Assembly (NCBI RefSeq): GCF_004535825.1
Contig: NZ_SGVY01000019.1
Location: forward strand, 1 to 64,000
Direction of reading: 5' to 3'
DNA: 64,000 nt
Origin: Segatella hominis
Lineage (GTDB): Bacteria > Bacteroidota > Bacteroidia > Bacteroidales > Bacteroidaceae
Below the pieces are notes generated by a model. That model saw only the letters and a program-made list of their open reading frames with translations, did no database searches and was not told where the DNA came from. Below are positions 1-9,276 of this stretch, in pieces; position 1 is the stretch's first letter, and the number at the start of each line of letters is the position of its first letter. Position numbers and translations under genes: made by a program.

Positions 1-112
1 CGCTTTATGGGGTAAGGGGATTTTGTGTCTGCGACATTTCTGTTGTGCAAGAAATATGTACAATAAAATGAATTTTGTCGCTTTGCAAGCAAAATCCCAC
101 TAAACCCTATAG
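1..112. other. possible structured RNA or long imperfect hairpin at window edge
   Basis: Bases 6-25 pair with 90-111 in a stem of about 18 pairs (one bulge, one mismatch, one G-T pair). A second stem pairs 31-36 with 76-81 and a short apical stem pairs 43-46 with 60-63, giving one elongated hairpin with internal loops. No coding frame is convincing. A CAAATTTA box at 146-153 would be a leftward -7 element, so the leftward transcript is favoured, but no good -33 box was found. It could be a small RNA, a leader of a gene outside the window, or a degenerate palindromic repeat. Confidence 0.25.
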
Positions 113-324
113 GTTGCGGATTTGAGGTTTATTTATTTTTAGCTGCAAATTTACAGAGAATTCTTCAAATAAAGCCCCTTTTTGTCGGTTTATTATGCAA
201 ATTATTGATTTTATCGGTAATTTTTAAGTTTGTTTAGTGATTATTCCCAACAATCAAGGCATTTTTGAGAGGAAAAGCTTTAAAAAAATGAGAAATGACA
301 AATGAGAAATTAGAAATGGGAAAC
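113..324. other. intergenic, no gene seen
   Basis: AT-rich stretch between the edge hairpin and the pckA terminator. It holds the weak leftward -7 box at 146-153. Its right end (about 286-322) is an A/G-rich segment with repeated GAGAAAT/GAAATGGGAAA words, seen again near 2317 and 33647. Nothing else is supported. Confidence 0.4.
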
Positions 325-362
325 TAAAAAAAGAGTCCCATCCCTCTTTCGAGAGATAGGAC
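325..362 (-). terminator. rho-independent terminator of pckA
   Basis: Read leftward, a 12-pair stem (335-362, two G-T pairs) closed by a GAAA tetraloop is followed by a run of seven T. It lies 40 bp after the pckA stop codon. Confidence 0.85.
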
Positions 363-402
363 CCTAATATGATAATTCTTAATAATTCGAAGTTTCGAAT
401 GA

Positions 403-2016
403 TTAGAGCTGTGGACCAGCAGCAACGAGAGCCTTACCAGCCTCGTTTGTCTCATACTTCTTGAAGTTCTTGATGAAGCGAGCAGCCAAGTCCTTAGCCT
501 TCTCCTCCCACTGAGAAGCCTCAGCGTATGTATCACGTGGATCGAGGATCTTAGGATCTACGCCTTCCAACTGTGTAGGAACTACGAAGTTGAAGAATGG
601 AATAGTCTTTGTAGGAGCTGCGTCGATTGAGTGGTCGAGGATAGCGTCGATGATACCACGTGTATCGCGGATAGAGATACGCTTGCCTGTACCGTTCCAA
701 CCTGTGTTAACCAAGTATGCCTTAGCACCAGACTTCTGCATCTTCTTTACCAACTCCTCAGCGTACTTAGTTGGGTGCAACTCCAAGAATGCCTGACCGA
801 AGCAAGCAGAGAATGTTGGAGTAGGCTCGGTGATACCGCGCTCTGTACCAGCCAACTTAGCTGTGAAGCCAGAGAGGAAGTAATACTTAGTCTGCTCAGC
901 GTTCAAGATAGATACTGGTGGCAATACACCGAATGCATCTGCTGAGAGGAAGATAACCTGCTTAGCAGCTGGACCCTGAGAGAATGGACGCTGGATGTTC
1001 TTGATGTGGTAGATAGGATAAGATACACGAGTATTCTCGGTAACAGTCTTATCTGCGAAGTCAATCTTACCATCCTTAGCTACAGTTACGTTCTCGAGAA
1101 GAGCGTCACGTGTGATAGCACCGTAGATGTCTGGCTCAGACTCCTTGTCGAGGTTGATAACCTTAGCGTAGCAACCACCTTCGAAGTTGAACACACCCTC
1201 GTCGTCCCATCCGTGCTCATCGTCACCGATCAACTTACGCTTAGGGTCTGTTGACAATGTAGTCTTACCTGTACCAGAAAGACCGAAGAAGATAGCTGTA
1301 TTCTCACCGTTCATATCTGTGTTGGCAGAGCAGTGCATAGAAGCCATACCCTTCAATGGCAAGAAGTAGTTCATCATAGAGAACATACCCTTCTTCATCT
1401 CACCACCATACCATGTATTGATGATAACCTGCTCCTTAGAAGTTACGTTGAATACAACGGCTGTCTCTGAGTGGAGACCCAACTCCTTCCAGTTCTCAAC
1501 CTTTGCCTTAGAAGCATTGTAAACGATGAAGTCTGGCTCCTGATCGAACTCAGCCTCGTTCTGAGGACGAATGAACATATTTGTTACGAAGTGTGCCTGC
1601 CATGCTACCTCAACGATAAAACGTACCTTCATACGTGTATCCTTGTGTGTACCGCAGAAACCATCTACTACGAACAACTTCTTGTTAGAAAGCTCCTTCT
1701 TAGCGATCTCCTTAACGGCATTCCAAGCCTCTGGAGTAGCCTTGTGGTTATCGTTGTGATATTCCTCAGAATCCCACCATACAGTGTCGTGAGATGTAGC
1801 ATCGTCAACGATGAACTTGTCTTTAGGAGAACGACCAGTGTAAATACCAGTCATTACGTTAACTGCACCGAGCTCAGTCTCCTGACCAACCTCAAAACCC
1901 TCGAGACCTTCCTTAGTCTCCTCATTGAACAATACCTCATAAGAAGGATTGTAGAGAACCTCAGTTGTACCTGTGATTCCGTACTTTGCTAAAACAGACT
2001 TATCAAACTTTGCCAT
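403..2016 (-). CDS. pckA: phosphoenolpyruvate carboxykinase (ATP)
   Basis: The enzyme interconverts oxaloacetate + ATP and phosphoenolpyruvate + ADP + CO2 in the cytosol. In Bacteroidales it often runs in the CO2-fixing direction on the way to succinate. The 537 residues match the usual length of the ATP-type family. The P-loop GLSGTGKT lies at about 245-252, followed by the kinase-2 motif GDDEHGW (264-270). The substrate-binding RSPKDKF is near 62-68. The ATG start is followed by the normal family N-terminus. The gene is monocistronic: its own promoter is at 2095-2125 and a strong hairpin terminator follows the stop. Codon choice is strongly biased, as expected for a highly expressed gene. 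Confidence 0.98.
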   Translation of the reverse strand: MAKFDKSVLAKYGITGTTEVLYNPSYEVLFNEETKEGLEGFEVGQETELGAVNVMTGIYTGRSPKDKFIVDDATSHDTVWWDSEEYHNDNHKATPEAWNAVKEIAKKELSNKKLFVVDGFCGTHKDTRMKVRFIVEVAWQAHFVTNMFIRPQNEAEFDQEPDFIVYNASKAKVENWKELGLHSETAVVFNVTSKEQVIINTWYGGEMKKGMFSMMNYFLPLKGMASMHCSANTDMNGENTAIFFGLSGTGKTTLSTDPKRKLIGDDEHGWDDEGVFNFEGGCYAKVINLDKESEPDIYGAITRDALLENVTVAKDGKIDFADKTVTENTRVSYPIYHIKNIQRPFSQGPAAKQVIFLSADAFGVLPPVSILNAEQTKYYFLSGFTAKLAGTERGITEPTPTFSACFGQAFLELHPTKYAEELVKKMQKSGAKAYLVNTGWNGTGKRISIRDTRGIIDAILDHSIDAAPTKTIPFFNFVVPTQLEGVDPKILDPRDTYAEASQWEEKAKDLAARFIKNFKKYETNEAGKALVAAGPQL

Positions 2017-2094
2017 TTTATTTAAATGTATTTAAGTTGTGAATTAATTCTTCTAACCTGAATCCTTAAAACTAATTTTCTTTCAAAACCGCCG

Positions 2095-2125
2095 CAAAGT
2101 TACGAAAAATCTGTTTGATAACAAA
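2095..2125 (-). promoter_or_regulatory. Bacteroidota-type promoter of pckA
   Basis: Leftward -7 box TAACTTTG (complement of 2095-2102) and -33 TTTG (complement of 2122-2125) with a 19-bp spacer, both perfect matches. The predicted leader is about 70 nt. Confidence 0.8.
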
Positions 2126-2451
2126 GATTCTTGTTTATAAATAAGACATTTTAAAAGCTTTTTAGGTTAAAGAAATTAAAATCCAAACCATTCATCTATA
2201 ATTTGCCATATTGACTTTACAAAAAACAGACACATCAATACGGAAGAGAAAGAAAGTACACCTATTTATATATATAGCAAGAGGTAATTGTGGGAAGAAG
2301 AGAAACGAGAAAAGAAGAAATGGGAAAGAAAAAAGAGAGGAGAATGAGAGTCGGAAAGGACTGAAGAGAAAGAAGAAGACTAAGGAGAGACGGTTGAGAA
2401 TAGAAAAGAGAAACAAAGAGAACACAAACAAACAAAAAACAGCCAAAACAT
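2126..2451. other. pckA-upp divergent spacer with purine-rich tract
   Basis: From about 2290 to 2446 the plus strand is overwhelmingly G/A, with AGAAGAG, GGAAAG and AAAGAGA words. The 99-residue lysine/arginine/glutamate-rich reading frame across it (2211-2510) reflects base composition and is not called as a gene. The word GAAATGGGAAA recurs near the terminators at 330 and 33690. No RNA gene was recognised. Confidence 0.5.
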
Positions 2452-2482
2452 TTTGTAATCTCTCGGATTTACATTATCTTTG
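2452..2482 (+). promoter_or_regulatory. Bacteroidota-type promoter of upp
   Basis: TTTG at 2452-2455, a 19-bp spacer and TATCTTTG at 2475-2482 match the TTTG / TAnnTTTG consensus exactly. The predicted leader is about 65-70 nt. Confidence 0.8.
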
Positions 2483-2556
2483 CAAAAATTTAGGCAGAAG
2501 AATAAGCTGAAATCGAAGCAAAAACAAGCATAAAATAACAAAAAAAATATACAACA

Positions 2557-3216
2557 ATGAAAATCATCAACCTAAGCGAGAAAAATTCCATCATCAACCG
2601 TTACCTGGCTGAGATGCGCGACTGTGATTATCAGAAGAACCGTTTGCTCTTCCGCAACAATATCAAGAGAATCGGTGAGTATGAGGCTTTTGAAATCTCA
2701 AAGACACTTGATTACGAGGCAAAGGATGTGACTACACCGCTCGGTGTAGCAAGGGTCAACCTCCCTACCGACCAGGTTGTCATCGGAACCATCTTCCGTG
2801 CCGGTCTCCCTTTCCATGAGGGTTTTCTCAACATCTTCGACCACTCTGGCAATGCCTTTGTGAGTGCTTACCGCGAATATACCAACGAGGAGCATACCGA
2901 GATCGGTGTCCACATCGAATATCTTGCTACTCCAGACCTGACAGACAAGACGCTCATCATCGCCGACCCAATGCTCGCTACCGGCATCAGCATGGAGATG
3001 GGTATGAAGGCCTTCATCACCAAGGGTAACCCGAAACATATCCACGTGGCATGTGTCCTTGCTGCCCCAGAAGGCATTGAGCACATCAAGAACACCTTCC
3101 CAGAAGGAAAGACCACCATCTGGTGCGCTTCCATCGACGAGGGATTGAACGAGCACAAATACATCGTTCCTGGTTTCGGAGATGCTGGCGACTTGTGTTA
3201 CGGAAACAAGTTATAA
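2557..3216 (+). CDS. upp: uracil phosphoribosyltransferase
   Basis: Pyrimidine salvage: uracil + PRPP gives UMP + PPi in the cytosol. The 219 residues fit the family. The PRPP-binding loop ADPMLATG lies at about 136-143 and the uracil-binding signature YIVPGFGDAGDLCYG near the C-terminus (about 202-216). The ATG at 2557 begins the conserved N-terminus. The gene has its own promoter and stands alone. It faces the nucleoside kinase gene tail to tail, so two pyrimidine-salvage type functions share an intergenic region. Confidence 0.97.
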   Translation: MKIINLSEKNSIINRYLAEMRDCDYQKNRLLFRNNIKRIGEYEAFEISKTLDYEAKDVTTPLGVARVNLPTDQVVIGTIFRAGLPFHEGFLNIFDHSGNAFVSAYREYTNEEHTEIGVHIEYLATPDLTDKTLIIADPMLATGISMEMGMKAFITKGNPKHIHVACVLAAPEGIEHIKNTFPEGKTTIWCASIDEGLNEHKYIVPGFGDAGDLCYGNKL

Positions 3217-3261
3217 AAACAAGAATTGTTAATTTCCCGTCTCTGCCCGGGTATATTTTTC

Positions 3262-3297
3262 TCCCTGCCCACGCAAGAATTTTTCCGTGGGCAGGGA
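3262..3297. repeat. perfect 12-bp inverted repeat between convergent genes
   Basis: TCCCTGCCCACG (3262-3273) and its exact complement (3286-3297) flank a 12-base loop. The flanks are T-rich on the left and A-rich on the right, which extends the stem but leaves no T-run after the hairpin on either strand. It is therefore not a textbook terminator, although it sits between the ends of upp and the kinase gene. Confidence 0.6.
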
Positions 3298-3343
3298 AAA
3301 ATAAAAGTGGGTACAGGGACAAAAAAATGAAACCTTATTTTCT

Positions 3344-5008
3344 TTAATAATGGAACGAACTCCCACCCAAGAACTCGCGTAGCAGCGATGTAGGAGGCAG
3401 ATTATTATAAGGTATTCCCTTGAAATACTTCAGGAATTTCAGGAGGCGGTAAGCCTCAGCATATTCTTCACAATTCTCTGGCACCAGTTGCAAGAGCGGT
3501 TCTGCCTGCATCTTGATGACAGCCAATTCGTAGAGCATCGCCGTATTGAGCATTGCATCCGCATTTTCCTGGAACGGGAAAATCCACTTGTTTTCTCCAG
3601 CACGCACTGAAGGCCAGCGATGGATGGTCTCCTGCGCACTCACACCTCTATATTTATTATCGCGGATGATACGGCGCAACAAACGGTTGTCGGTCGTAGG
3701 AATATAATTGTGATTATCAAGCAGAATGGTGGTTAAAGCCGAAGCATAGACGCGATAAATCTGCTCATCAGGAATCTGCGATGTCAGTTCCGGATTCAAG
3801 GCATGAATACCTTCCACCACCAGCACATTATGATCGTTCATCTTCAGTTTCTTTCCGCTTCTCTTACTCTTTCCGCTCTGGAAGTCATATTTCGGCAATT
3901 CCACCTCCTCGCCACGGAAGAGGGCATTAAACTGCTCATTGATGAGTTTCAGATCCAGGGCATAGATGCTCTCGTAATCATATTCGCCACTCTCATCCTT
4001 CGGAGTTTTCTCCCTATCTACAAAGTAATCATCGAGCGAAATCTGCAGAGGTTTCAAGCCGTTTACAGCCAGCTGGATAGACAGGCGCTTGCAGGAAGTA
4101 GTTTTACCCGAGGAAGAAGGACCAGCCAGTAGAACAAGCTTTACCCCCTTACGCTGGGCTATATCTTCAGCTATCTGGGCTATTTTCTTCTCTTGCAAAG
4201 CCTCACTGATATTGATAATATCGGTTGAAAATCCTGCAGTAACAGCCTGATTGAAATCGCCTATCGTACGGATACCGATGATATCCTGCCAGCGATGATG
4301 CTCCTTGAAGATATCAAACATCTTATCCTGTCTGGTGATTTCGCCCAACTGATCCGGATTCTTAAGAGAAGGAATACGCAGCAGCATACCGTCATAATAC
4401 TTCTCCAGCCCGAAAAGATAAAGTTCAGAAGTATTGGTAAGGAGTGTACCATAATAATAATCCACGTAATCACCTATTTTATAATAGGTAGTATAGATAG
4501 AGCCGGAAGTCTTCAGGAGTTTCACCTTCTCCACATCTCCCTTTTCCTGGAAGAGTGCAATAGCATCCTCGGTAGGCACCATATATCTGCGGATAGGCAT
4601 GTGGGCATCGATGATTTCCTGCATACGATTACGCAGCTTCCCCACCTCCTCCTCGGTAAGTTCCTTACCCAGACGCACATCCACATAAAATCCATTGGAA
4701 ACAGGGATGTCGATAATCACATCAGGACTGGCAGGAAAAATATCCTTCACCGCCTTGCAGAGCACAAAGAAAAGCGTACGGGTATAGGCCCGGGAACCTG
4801 AAGAAGAAGTCATATCGAGGAACTCAAGGTCCTTGCTGTTATAAACACGATAATGCATGCCTTCCACCTTGTTATTTACCTTACAGGAGATAGGTCCATG
4901 GCTCATTTCAAGGCCAATTTCAGAAAAAACATCAAAAAGTGTGCTACCGATTGCTACTTTCTGAGTTTTTTTGTTATTTTTGCAACGGATTTGTATTACT
5001 TGTTTCAT
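3344..5008 (-). CDS. uridine kinase-like nucleoside kinase with N-terminal TGS/ThrRS-type domains
   Basis: About 554 residues. Residues 1-60 resemble a TGS domain and about 60-240 the second (editing-like) domain of threonyl-tRNA synthetase. From about 275 there is a phosphoribulokinase/uridine-kinase fold with P-loop GPSSSGKTT (296-304). This three-part layout is the known Bacteroidota nucleoside kinase family; the substrate is probably a pyrimidine nucleoside, but that is family inference. Starting at ATG 5008 is preferred over the in-frame GTG at 5014, which would add only two residues. It lies tail to tail with upp. No clean promoter was found, only a near-match -7 box TATCTTTA (complement of 5099-5106). 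Confidence 0.88.
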   Translation of the reverse strand: MKQVIQIRCKNNKKTQKVAIGSTLFDVFSEIGLEMSHGPISCKVNNKVEGMHYRVYNSKDLEFLDMTSSSGSRAYTRTLFFVLCKAVKDIFPASPDVIIDIPVSNGFYVDVRLGKELTEEEVGKLRNRMQEIIDAHMPIRRYMVPTEDAIALFQEKGDVEKVKLLKTSGSIYTTYYKIGDYVDYYYGTLLTNTSELYLFGLEKYYDGMLLRIPSLKNPDQLGEITRQDKMFDIFKEHHRWQDIIGIRTIGDFNQAVTAGFSTDIINISEALQEKKIAQIAEDIAQRKGVKLVLLAGPSSSGKTTSCKRLSIQLAVNGLKPLQISLDDYFVDREKTPKDESGEYDYESIYALDLKLINEQFNALFRGEEVELPKYDFQSGKSKRSGKKLKMNDHNVLVVEGIHALNPELTSQIPDEQIYRVYASALTTILLDNHNYIPTTDNRLLRRIIRDNKYRGVSAQETIHRWPSVRAGENKWIFPFQENADAMLNTAMLYELAVIKMQAEPLLQLVPENCEEYAEAYRLLKFLKYFKGIPYNNLPPTSLLREFLGGSSFHY

Positions 5009-5157
5009 TTGCACTACGTTTATGTTACAATGTTTGACAATAATCCTGCTCCCAAGAAGGTATTTTCATACTTCCCAAGAGTAATCACTTACGTTCGGTA
5101 AAGATACGAATAAAAAAGCAACTACGGTGATTTTGAAAACATAAATTAAATTAAAAT

Positions 5158-6867
5158 ATGTCGATTTGGATATTTTTCAGGCTTATCGGTGCACTCGCCC
5201 TACTGATGTTCGGTATGAAGACGATGAGCGACAGTTTGCAGAAGATGGCTGGACCTCAGCTCCGCCATGTGTTAGGAACCATGACTACCAACCGTTTGAC
5301 GGGCATCCTCACTGGTACGCTCATCACGGCTGCGGTGCAGTCTTCTACAGCCACGACGGTGATGACGGTATCGTTCGTCAACGCAGGTCTCCTCACGCTT
5401 GCCCAGGCCATCTCGGTCATCATGGGTGCCAACATTGGAACCACACTCACCGCATGGATTATGAGTGCCGGTTTCTCATTCAACATCACCGACTTTGTAT
5501 GGCCGGCATTCTTCTTTGCCATCATCCTTATCTATAGTAAGAAGCGCAAGATCGTCGGCGACTTCATCTTCGGTATATCCTTTATGTTCCTCGGTTTGGG
5601 AACTTTACGTCAAACCGGTATCGACATGGATCTGGCTCACAATCAGCCGGTTCTGGATTTTTTTGCAAGTTTTGATCCCCACAGTTTTACCACTACCATC
5701 ACCTTCCTCCTGATAGGTAGCGTACTCACCATGTGCGTACAGAGTTCAGCAGCCGTCATGGCGATTACGATGATACTCTGCTCCACCGGTGTATTGCCAA
5801 TTTACCAGGGTATTGCGCTCGTGATGGGCGAGAATATCGGTACTACCGTCACCTCCAATGTGGCTGCGCTTACAGCCAATACACAGGCCCGAAGGGCGGC
5901 GATGGCACACATGGTGTTCAATGTCTTCGGTGTACTCTGGATACTCTGCGTATTCCGTCCGTTCATCCACCTCGTTTGCGGTTGGGTGGGTTTTGATGAT
6001 GTGATGGAAAAGAACGATCCTCATTTCGTAGCCAATGCAGCCAAGCTCTCCTTTGTGCTTGCCGCCTTCCATACCACCTTCAACCTCTCCAACACCTTTA
6101 TCCTGGTATGGTTTATCCCTCAGATAGAGAAGTTGGTATGCAAGATTATCCGTCCTAAGAAGAATGCTGATGAGGATGATTTCCGCCTGCGCTTTATCCA
6201 GAGCGGTATCATGAAGACTCCGGAAATCTCTGTTCTGGAGGCGCAGAAGGAGATTCACAGCTTCGCCGTGCGTATCCAGCGCATGTTTGGTATGGTGAAG
6301 GAACTCTTAGGCGAAACCAACGATGATAAGTTTGTCAAGCTCTATACCCGTATTGAGAAGTATGAAGGTATCTCAGACAATATGGAGATTGAGATTGCCA
6401 AGTACCTTGACCAGGTGAGCGATTCCCATCTCTCTGATGAAACCAAGGCTAAGATTCGCGCCATGCTCCGCGAAATTTCCGAGATAGAGAGTATCGGTGA
6501 CAGTTGCTTCAATATTGCCCGTACCCTGAACCGCCGCATCCGTGGCAAGGAGGATTTCATCCCTTCTCAGTATGAGCACATGCATCAGATGATGGAGCTT
6601 ACCGACAATGCCCTTACCCAGATGAACATCACCCTTGTAGGTCATAAGGGAGACAACGATGCCAACCTCTCATTCAACATTGAGAATGAGATCAACAACT
6701 ACCGCAACCAGTTGAAGAGCCAGAACATCAACGATGTGAACAACCATCTCTATACCTATGCCATCGGTACGATGTATATGGACATCATCCAGGAGTGCGA
6801 GAAGCTTGGCGACTACGTAGTAAACGTAGTAGAGGCCCGCATGGGTGTAAGACAGCATGAGGCATAA
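5158..6867 (+). CDS. Na+/phosphate cotransporter family protein with PhoU-like C-terminus
   Basis: 569 residues. The N-terminal ~340 residues form about eight to ten membrane segments with the duplicated Na/Pi signatures QSSTATT (from 61) and QSSAAV (about 195). The rest is a soluble helical PhoU-like domain (about 360-560). Family knowledge: sodium-coupled uptake of inorganic phosphate across the inner membrane, with the PhoU part probably regulating flux. The ATG at 5158 begins directly with a hydrophobic segment. It is separated from the next gene by a large palindrome, so it is probably transcribed alone. Other anions cannot be excluded. Confidence 0.93.
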   Translation: MSIWIFFRLIGALALLMFGMKTMSDSLQKMAGPQLRHVLGTMTTNRLTGILTGTLITAAVQSSTATTVMTVSFVNAGLLTLAQAISVIMGANIGTTLTAWIMSAGFSFNITDFVWPAFFFAIILIYSKKRKIVGDFIFGISFMFLGLGTLRQTGIDMDLAHNQPVLDFFASFDPHSFTTTITFLLIGSVLTMCVQSSAAVMAITMILCSTGVLPIYQGIALVMGENIGTTVTSNVAALTANTQARRAAMAHMVFNVFGVLWILCVFRPFIHLVCGWVGFDDVMEKNDPHFVANAAKLSFVLAAFHTTFNLSNTFILVWFIPQIEKLVCKIIRPKKNADEDDFRLRFIQSGIMKTPEISVLEAQKEIHSFAVRIQRMFGMVKELLGETNDDKFVKLYTRIEKYEGISDNMEIEIAKYLDQVSDSHLSDETKAKIRAMLREISEIESIGDSCFNIARTLNRRIRGKEDFIPSQYEHMHQMMELTDNALTQMNITLVGHKGDNDANLSFNIENEINNYRNQLKSQNINDVNNHLYTYAIGTMYMDIIQECEKLGDYVVNVVEARMGVRQHEA

Positions 6868-6888
6868 GACTGTTTAAGATATCAGAAA

Positions 6889-6970
6889 AGTCCCACAGAT
6901 TTCACAGATTTACACAGATTTAAGTTTTTGACTTCAAAAATCTATGTAAATCTGTGAAATCTGTGGGACT
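6889..6970. repeat. 33-bp-arm palindrome built from CACAGATTT repeats
   Basis: Arms 6889-6921 and 6938-6970 are complementary at 32 of 33 positions, with a 16-base loop. Each arm holds three copies of CACAGATTT or its near form. A T-rich stretch follows on the plus strand, so it may terminate the phosphate-transporter transcript. The internal repeat structure suggests an interspersed palindromic element rather than a simple terminator. Confidence 0.85.
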
Positions 6971-7056
6971 ATGTATTTTTAGTTACTTTTTCGCTGAAAA
7001 AGAGACTATTTAGAAGTTTTTTGGCTCAATATAGACGACAACTCAATTTTTTGTTG

Positions 7057-7064
7057 TATTTTTG
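7057..7064 (+). promoter_or_regulatory. -7 box of the epimerase operon
   Basis: TATTTTTG matches TAnnTTTG and lies 29 bp before the ATG at 7094. No TTTG box at the usual 19-21 bp distance was found. Confidence 0.45.
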
Positions 7065-7093
7065 CAGGCGAAATTGCAATTTTATAATCATTA

Positions 7094-8089
7094 ATGAAGA
7101 TTTTAGTAACAGGTGCTTCGGGTTTTATCGGGAGCTACATTGTGGAGGAAGCTCTCCGACAAGGCATGGAAACATGGGCAGCAGTACGCCCTTCAAGTTC
7201 CAGAAAATACCTGCAAGACGAGCGCATCCATTTCATCAACCTCAATCTTTCTTCTAAGGAAGAACTTATCAGCCAGTTAGACGGACAGGAGTTCGACTAT
7301 GTGGTTCATGCGGCAGGCGCTACCAAGTGTCTGCATGCAGAAGATTTCTATCGTGTGAACACCGAGGGTACCAAAAATCTCGTAGGTGCACTTATCGCCC
7401 TCAAGATACCTATCAAGCGGTTTGTATTCGTCAGCTCGCTCAGCATCTTCGGTGCCATCAGAGAAGAACAGCCTTATCAGGAAATCACGGAACATGATAC
7501 GCCCCACCCTAACACAGCTTACGGCAAGAGCAAATGGGAAGCAGAGAAATATCTGGATAGCCTCGGCATCCAGTTCCCTTATATCATCCTGCGACCTACC
7601 GGCGTATATGGTCCAAGAGAGAAGGACTATTTCCTGATGGCAAAAAGCATCAAGCAACATGTGGACTTTGCCGTGGGATACAAGCGCCAGGACATCACCT
7701 TCGTATATGTACAGGACGTGGTGCAGGCCGTCTTCCTCGCTCTCGATCATGGTATGAACGGCAGAAAATACTTCCTCAGCGACGGAGGTGTTTATCAATC
7801 TACTGCATTCAGCGACCTGATCAGAAAGGAACTTGACAATCCTTGGATGCTGCGTATCAAAGCTCCTATCTGGGTTTTGCGCATCGTAACATTCTTCGGC
7901 GAATACATCGGCAGAATAACCGGAAAGATGTCGGCGCTCAACAATGACAAATACAACATCCTGAAACAGCGCAACTGGCGATGTGACATTGAGCCAGCCA
8001 TGGACGAGTTGGGCTATCATCCACATTATCCTCTGGAGCGTGGCGTAAAACTCGCCATCAAATGGTACAAGAAAAACCATTGGCTCTGA
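7094..8089 (+). CDS. NAD-dependent epimerase/dehydratase family protein
   Basis: 331 residues of the extended short-chain dehydrogenase family. The N-terminal Rossmann motif GASGFIG is at 7-13 and the catalytic YGKSK (Tyr-x3-Lys) at about 152. The substrate is not determinable: nucleotide-sugar epimerase, dehydratase, or a 3-beta-hydroxysteroid-dehydrogenase-like activity are all possible. The ATG at 7094 sits just before the nucleotide-binding strand. It lies 112 bp upstream of the PAP2 gene on the same strand and probably shares a transcript with it and possibly miaB. Confidence 0.88.
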   Translation: MKILVTGASGFIGSYIVEEALRQGMETWAAVRPSSSRKYLQDERIHFINLNLSSKEELISQLDGQEFDYVVHAAGATKCLHAEDFYRVNTEGTKNLVGALIALKIPIKRFVFVSSLSIFGAIREEQPYQEITEHDTPHPNTAYGKSKWEAEKYLDSLGIQFPYIILRPTGVYGPREKDYFLMAKSIKQHVDFAVGYKRQDITFVYVQDVVQAVFLALDHGMNGRKYFLSDGGVYQSTAFSDLIRKELDNPWMLRIKAPIWVLRIVTFFGEYIGRITGKMSALNNDKYNILKQRNWRCDIEPAMDELGYHPHYPLERGVKLAIKWYKKNHWL

Positions 8090-8201
8090 TTTCTGATCAA
8101 GGATCCGAAAAAGAAGGATTATTTGACAGGAAGGCCTAAAGGATTTGGCAGAAAACCCGACAAGATAAAGAAATAGATATTCATAAAGTTCAAAGAAAAA
8201 C

Positions 8202-9173
8202 GTGATAAAAGATTATTTTAAGATAGAGAAGAACCCGAAAAAAGGGCTGTTGGCGCTGGAATGGGTGATGCTCGCCTATATGATTCTGACGGTAGCAACC
8301 ATGCTCTTCACTTACACCAAACTCGTGAATCCCGAATCCATGATCTGGGGTCGCATCAGAGTGCTTGTGATGACGGGAGCGCTATGGGGTGTATATCGCA
8401 TGGTACCTTGCAGGGCTACTAAACTTGTGAGAGTGGCGGCTCAGATGGCGCTGCTGGCATGGTGGTATCCAGATACTTACGAGATCAACCGCATGTTTCC
8501 CAACCTCGACCACGTGTTCGCAGGATGGGAACAGCAGCTTTTCGGTTGCCAGCCTTCACTCCTTTTCTCCAAAGCCCTTCCTTGGGCTGTGGTAAGCGAA
8601 CTGATGGATATGGGCTATTTCATGTATTATCCGATGATAGCAGCCGTCGTATTCTTCTATTTCTTCTGCAGATACAGGGAGTTTGAGCGCATTTCCTTCG
8701 TAATGCTCGCCTCATTCTTCATCTATTATGTGATATTCATCTACGTGCCGGTAGCCGGTCCTACCTTCTATTTTGATGCAGTAGGCGTACGCGAAATCAC
8801 CAAGGGAATATTCCCAGCCATGGGCGATTATTTCAACACCCATACCAACTGTCTGCCGTCTCCAGGCTACACCGATGGTATATTCTATCATCTGGTAGAG
8901 GATGCCAAGGCTGCAGGCGAACGACCAACGGCAGCTTTCCCAAGTTCGCACGTCGGAATCAGCACCATCTGCATGCTGATGGCATGGCATACAGGAAATC
9001 GCAAGTTGGTATATATCCTCCTGCCATTCTATGTGTTCCTCTGCATGGCTACCGTTTACATCCAGGCACATTATCTCATCGATGCCCTGGCAGGTTTTGT
9101 TTCTGCCGTCGTCATCTACTTCCTGCTGATGTATCTTTCCAAAGGAATGACAGAGAAAGTTGGAATAAGATAA
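8202..9173 (+). CDS. PAP2-superfamily membrane protein, Aur1/Ipt1-like
   Basis: 323 residues with about six to eight membrane helices. The PAP2 catalytic triad of motifs is visible: ERP (240-242), PSSH (247-250) and H290-xxx-D294 within AHYLIDALAG. This arrangement is found in lipid phosphatases and in inositol-phosphoceramide synthase-type transferases; which applies here is unknown. The start is GTG at 8202, the codon that gives the charged cytoplasmic N-terminus before the first helix; no better ATG exists upstream. The neighbour is an NAD-dependent epimerase/dehydratase, so a joint lipid or lipid-linked sugar pathway is plausible. Confidence 0.8.
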   Translation: MIKDYFKIEKNPKKGLLALEWVMLAYMILTVATMLFTYTKLVNPESMIWGRIRVLVMTGALWGVYRMVPCRATKLVRVAAQMALLAWWYPDTYEINRMFPNLDHVFAGWEQQLFGCQPSLLFSKALPWAVVSELMDMGYFMYYPMIAAVVFFYFFCRYREFERISFVMLASFFIYYVIFIYVPVAGPTFYFDAVGVREITKGIFPAMGDYFNTHTNCLPSPGYTDGIFYHLVEDAKAAGERPTAAFPSSHVGISTICMLMAWHTGNRKLVYILLPFYVFLCMATVYIQAHYLIDALAGFVSAVVIYFLLMYLSKGMTEKVGIR

Positions 9174-9276
9174 AAATTCACAATAGTACAAAAAGACATG
9201 ACCATCAAGAAAGATGGTGATTATCAAGTATATTATCCAATAACATTATATAATAAAGTAGAATTCATCTAGAACA

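Noticed and set aside
2211-2510. 99-residue plus-strand frame rich in Lys, Arg and Glu
   Set aside because: It is a product of the purine-rich tract, overlaps the upp promoter, and has no family-like features.
5009-5014. GTG at 5014 as start of the nucleoside kinase
   Set aside because: It adds two residues only, and an ATG two codons later is the stronger start.
8090-8176. Open frame continuing 28 codons past the epimerase stop codon
   Set aside because: No start codon or ribosome site, the length is within chance expectation, and the family normally ends at the called stop.
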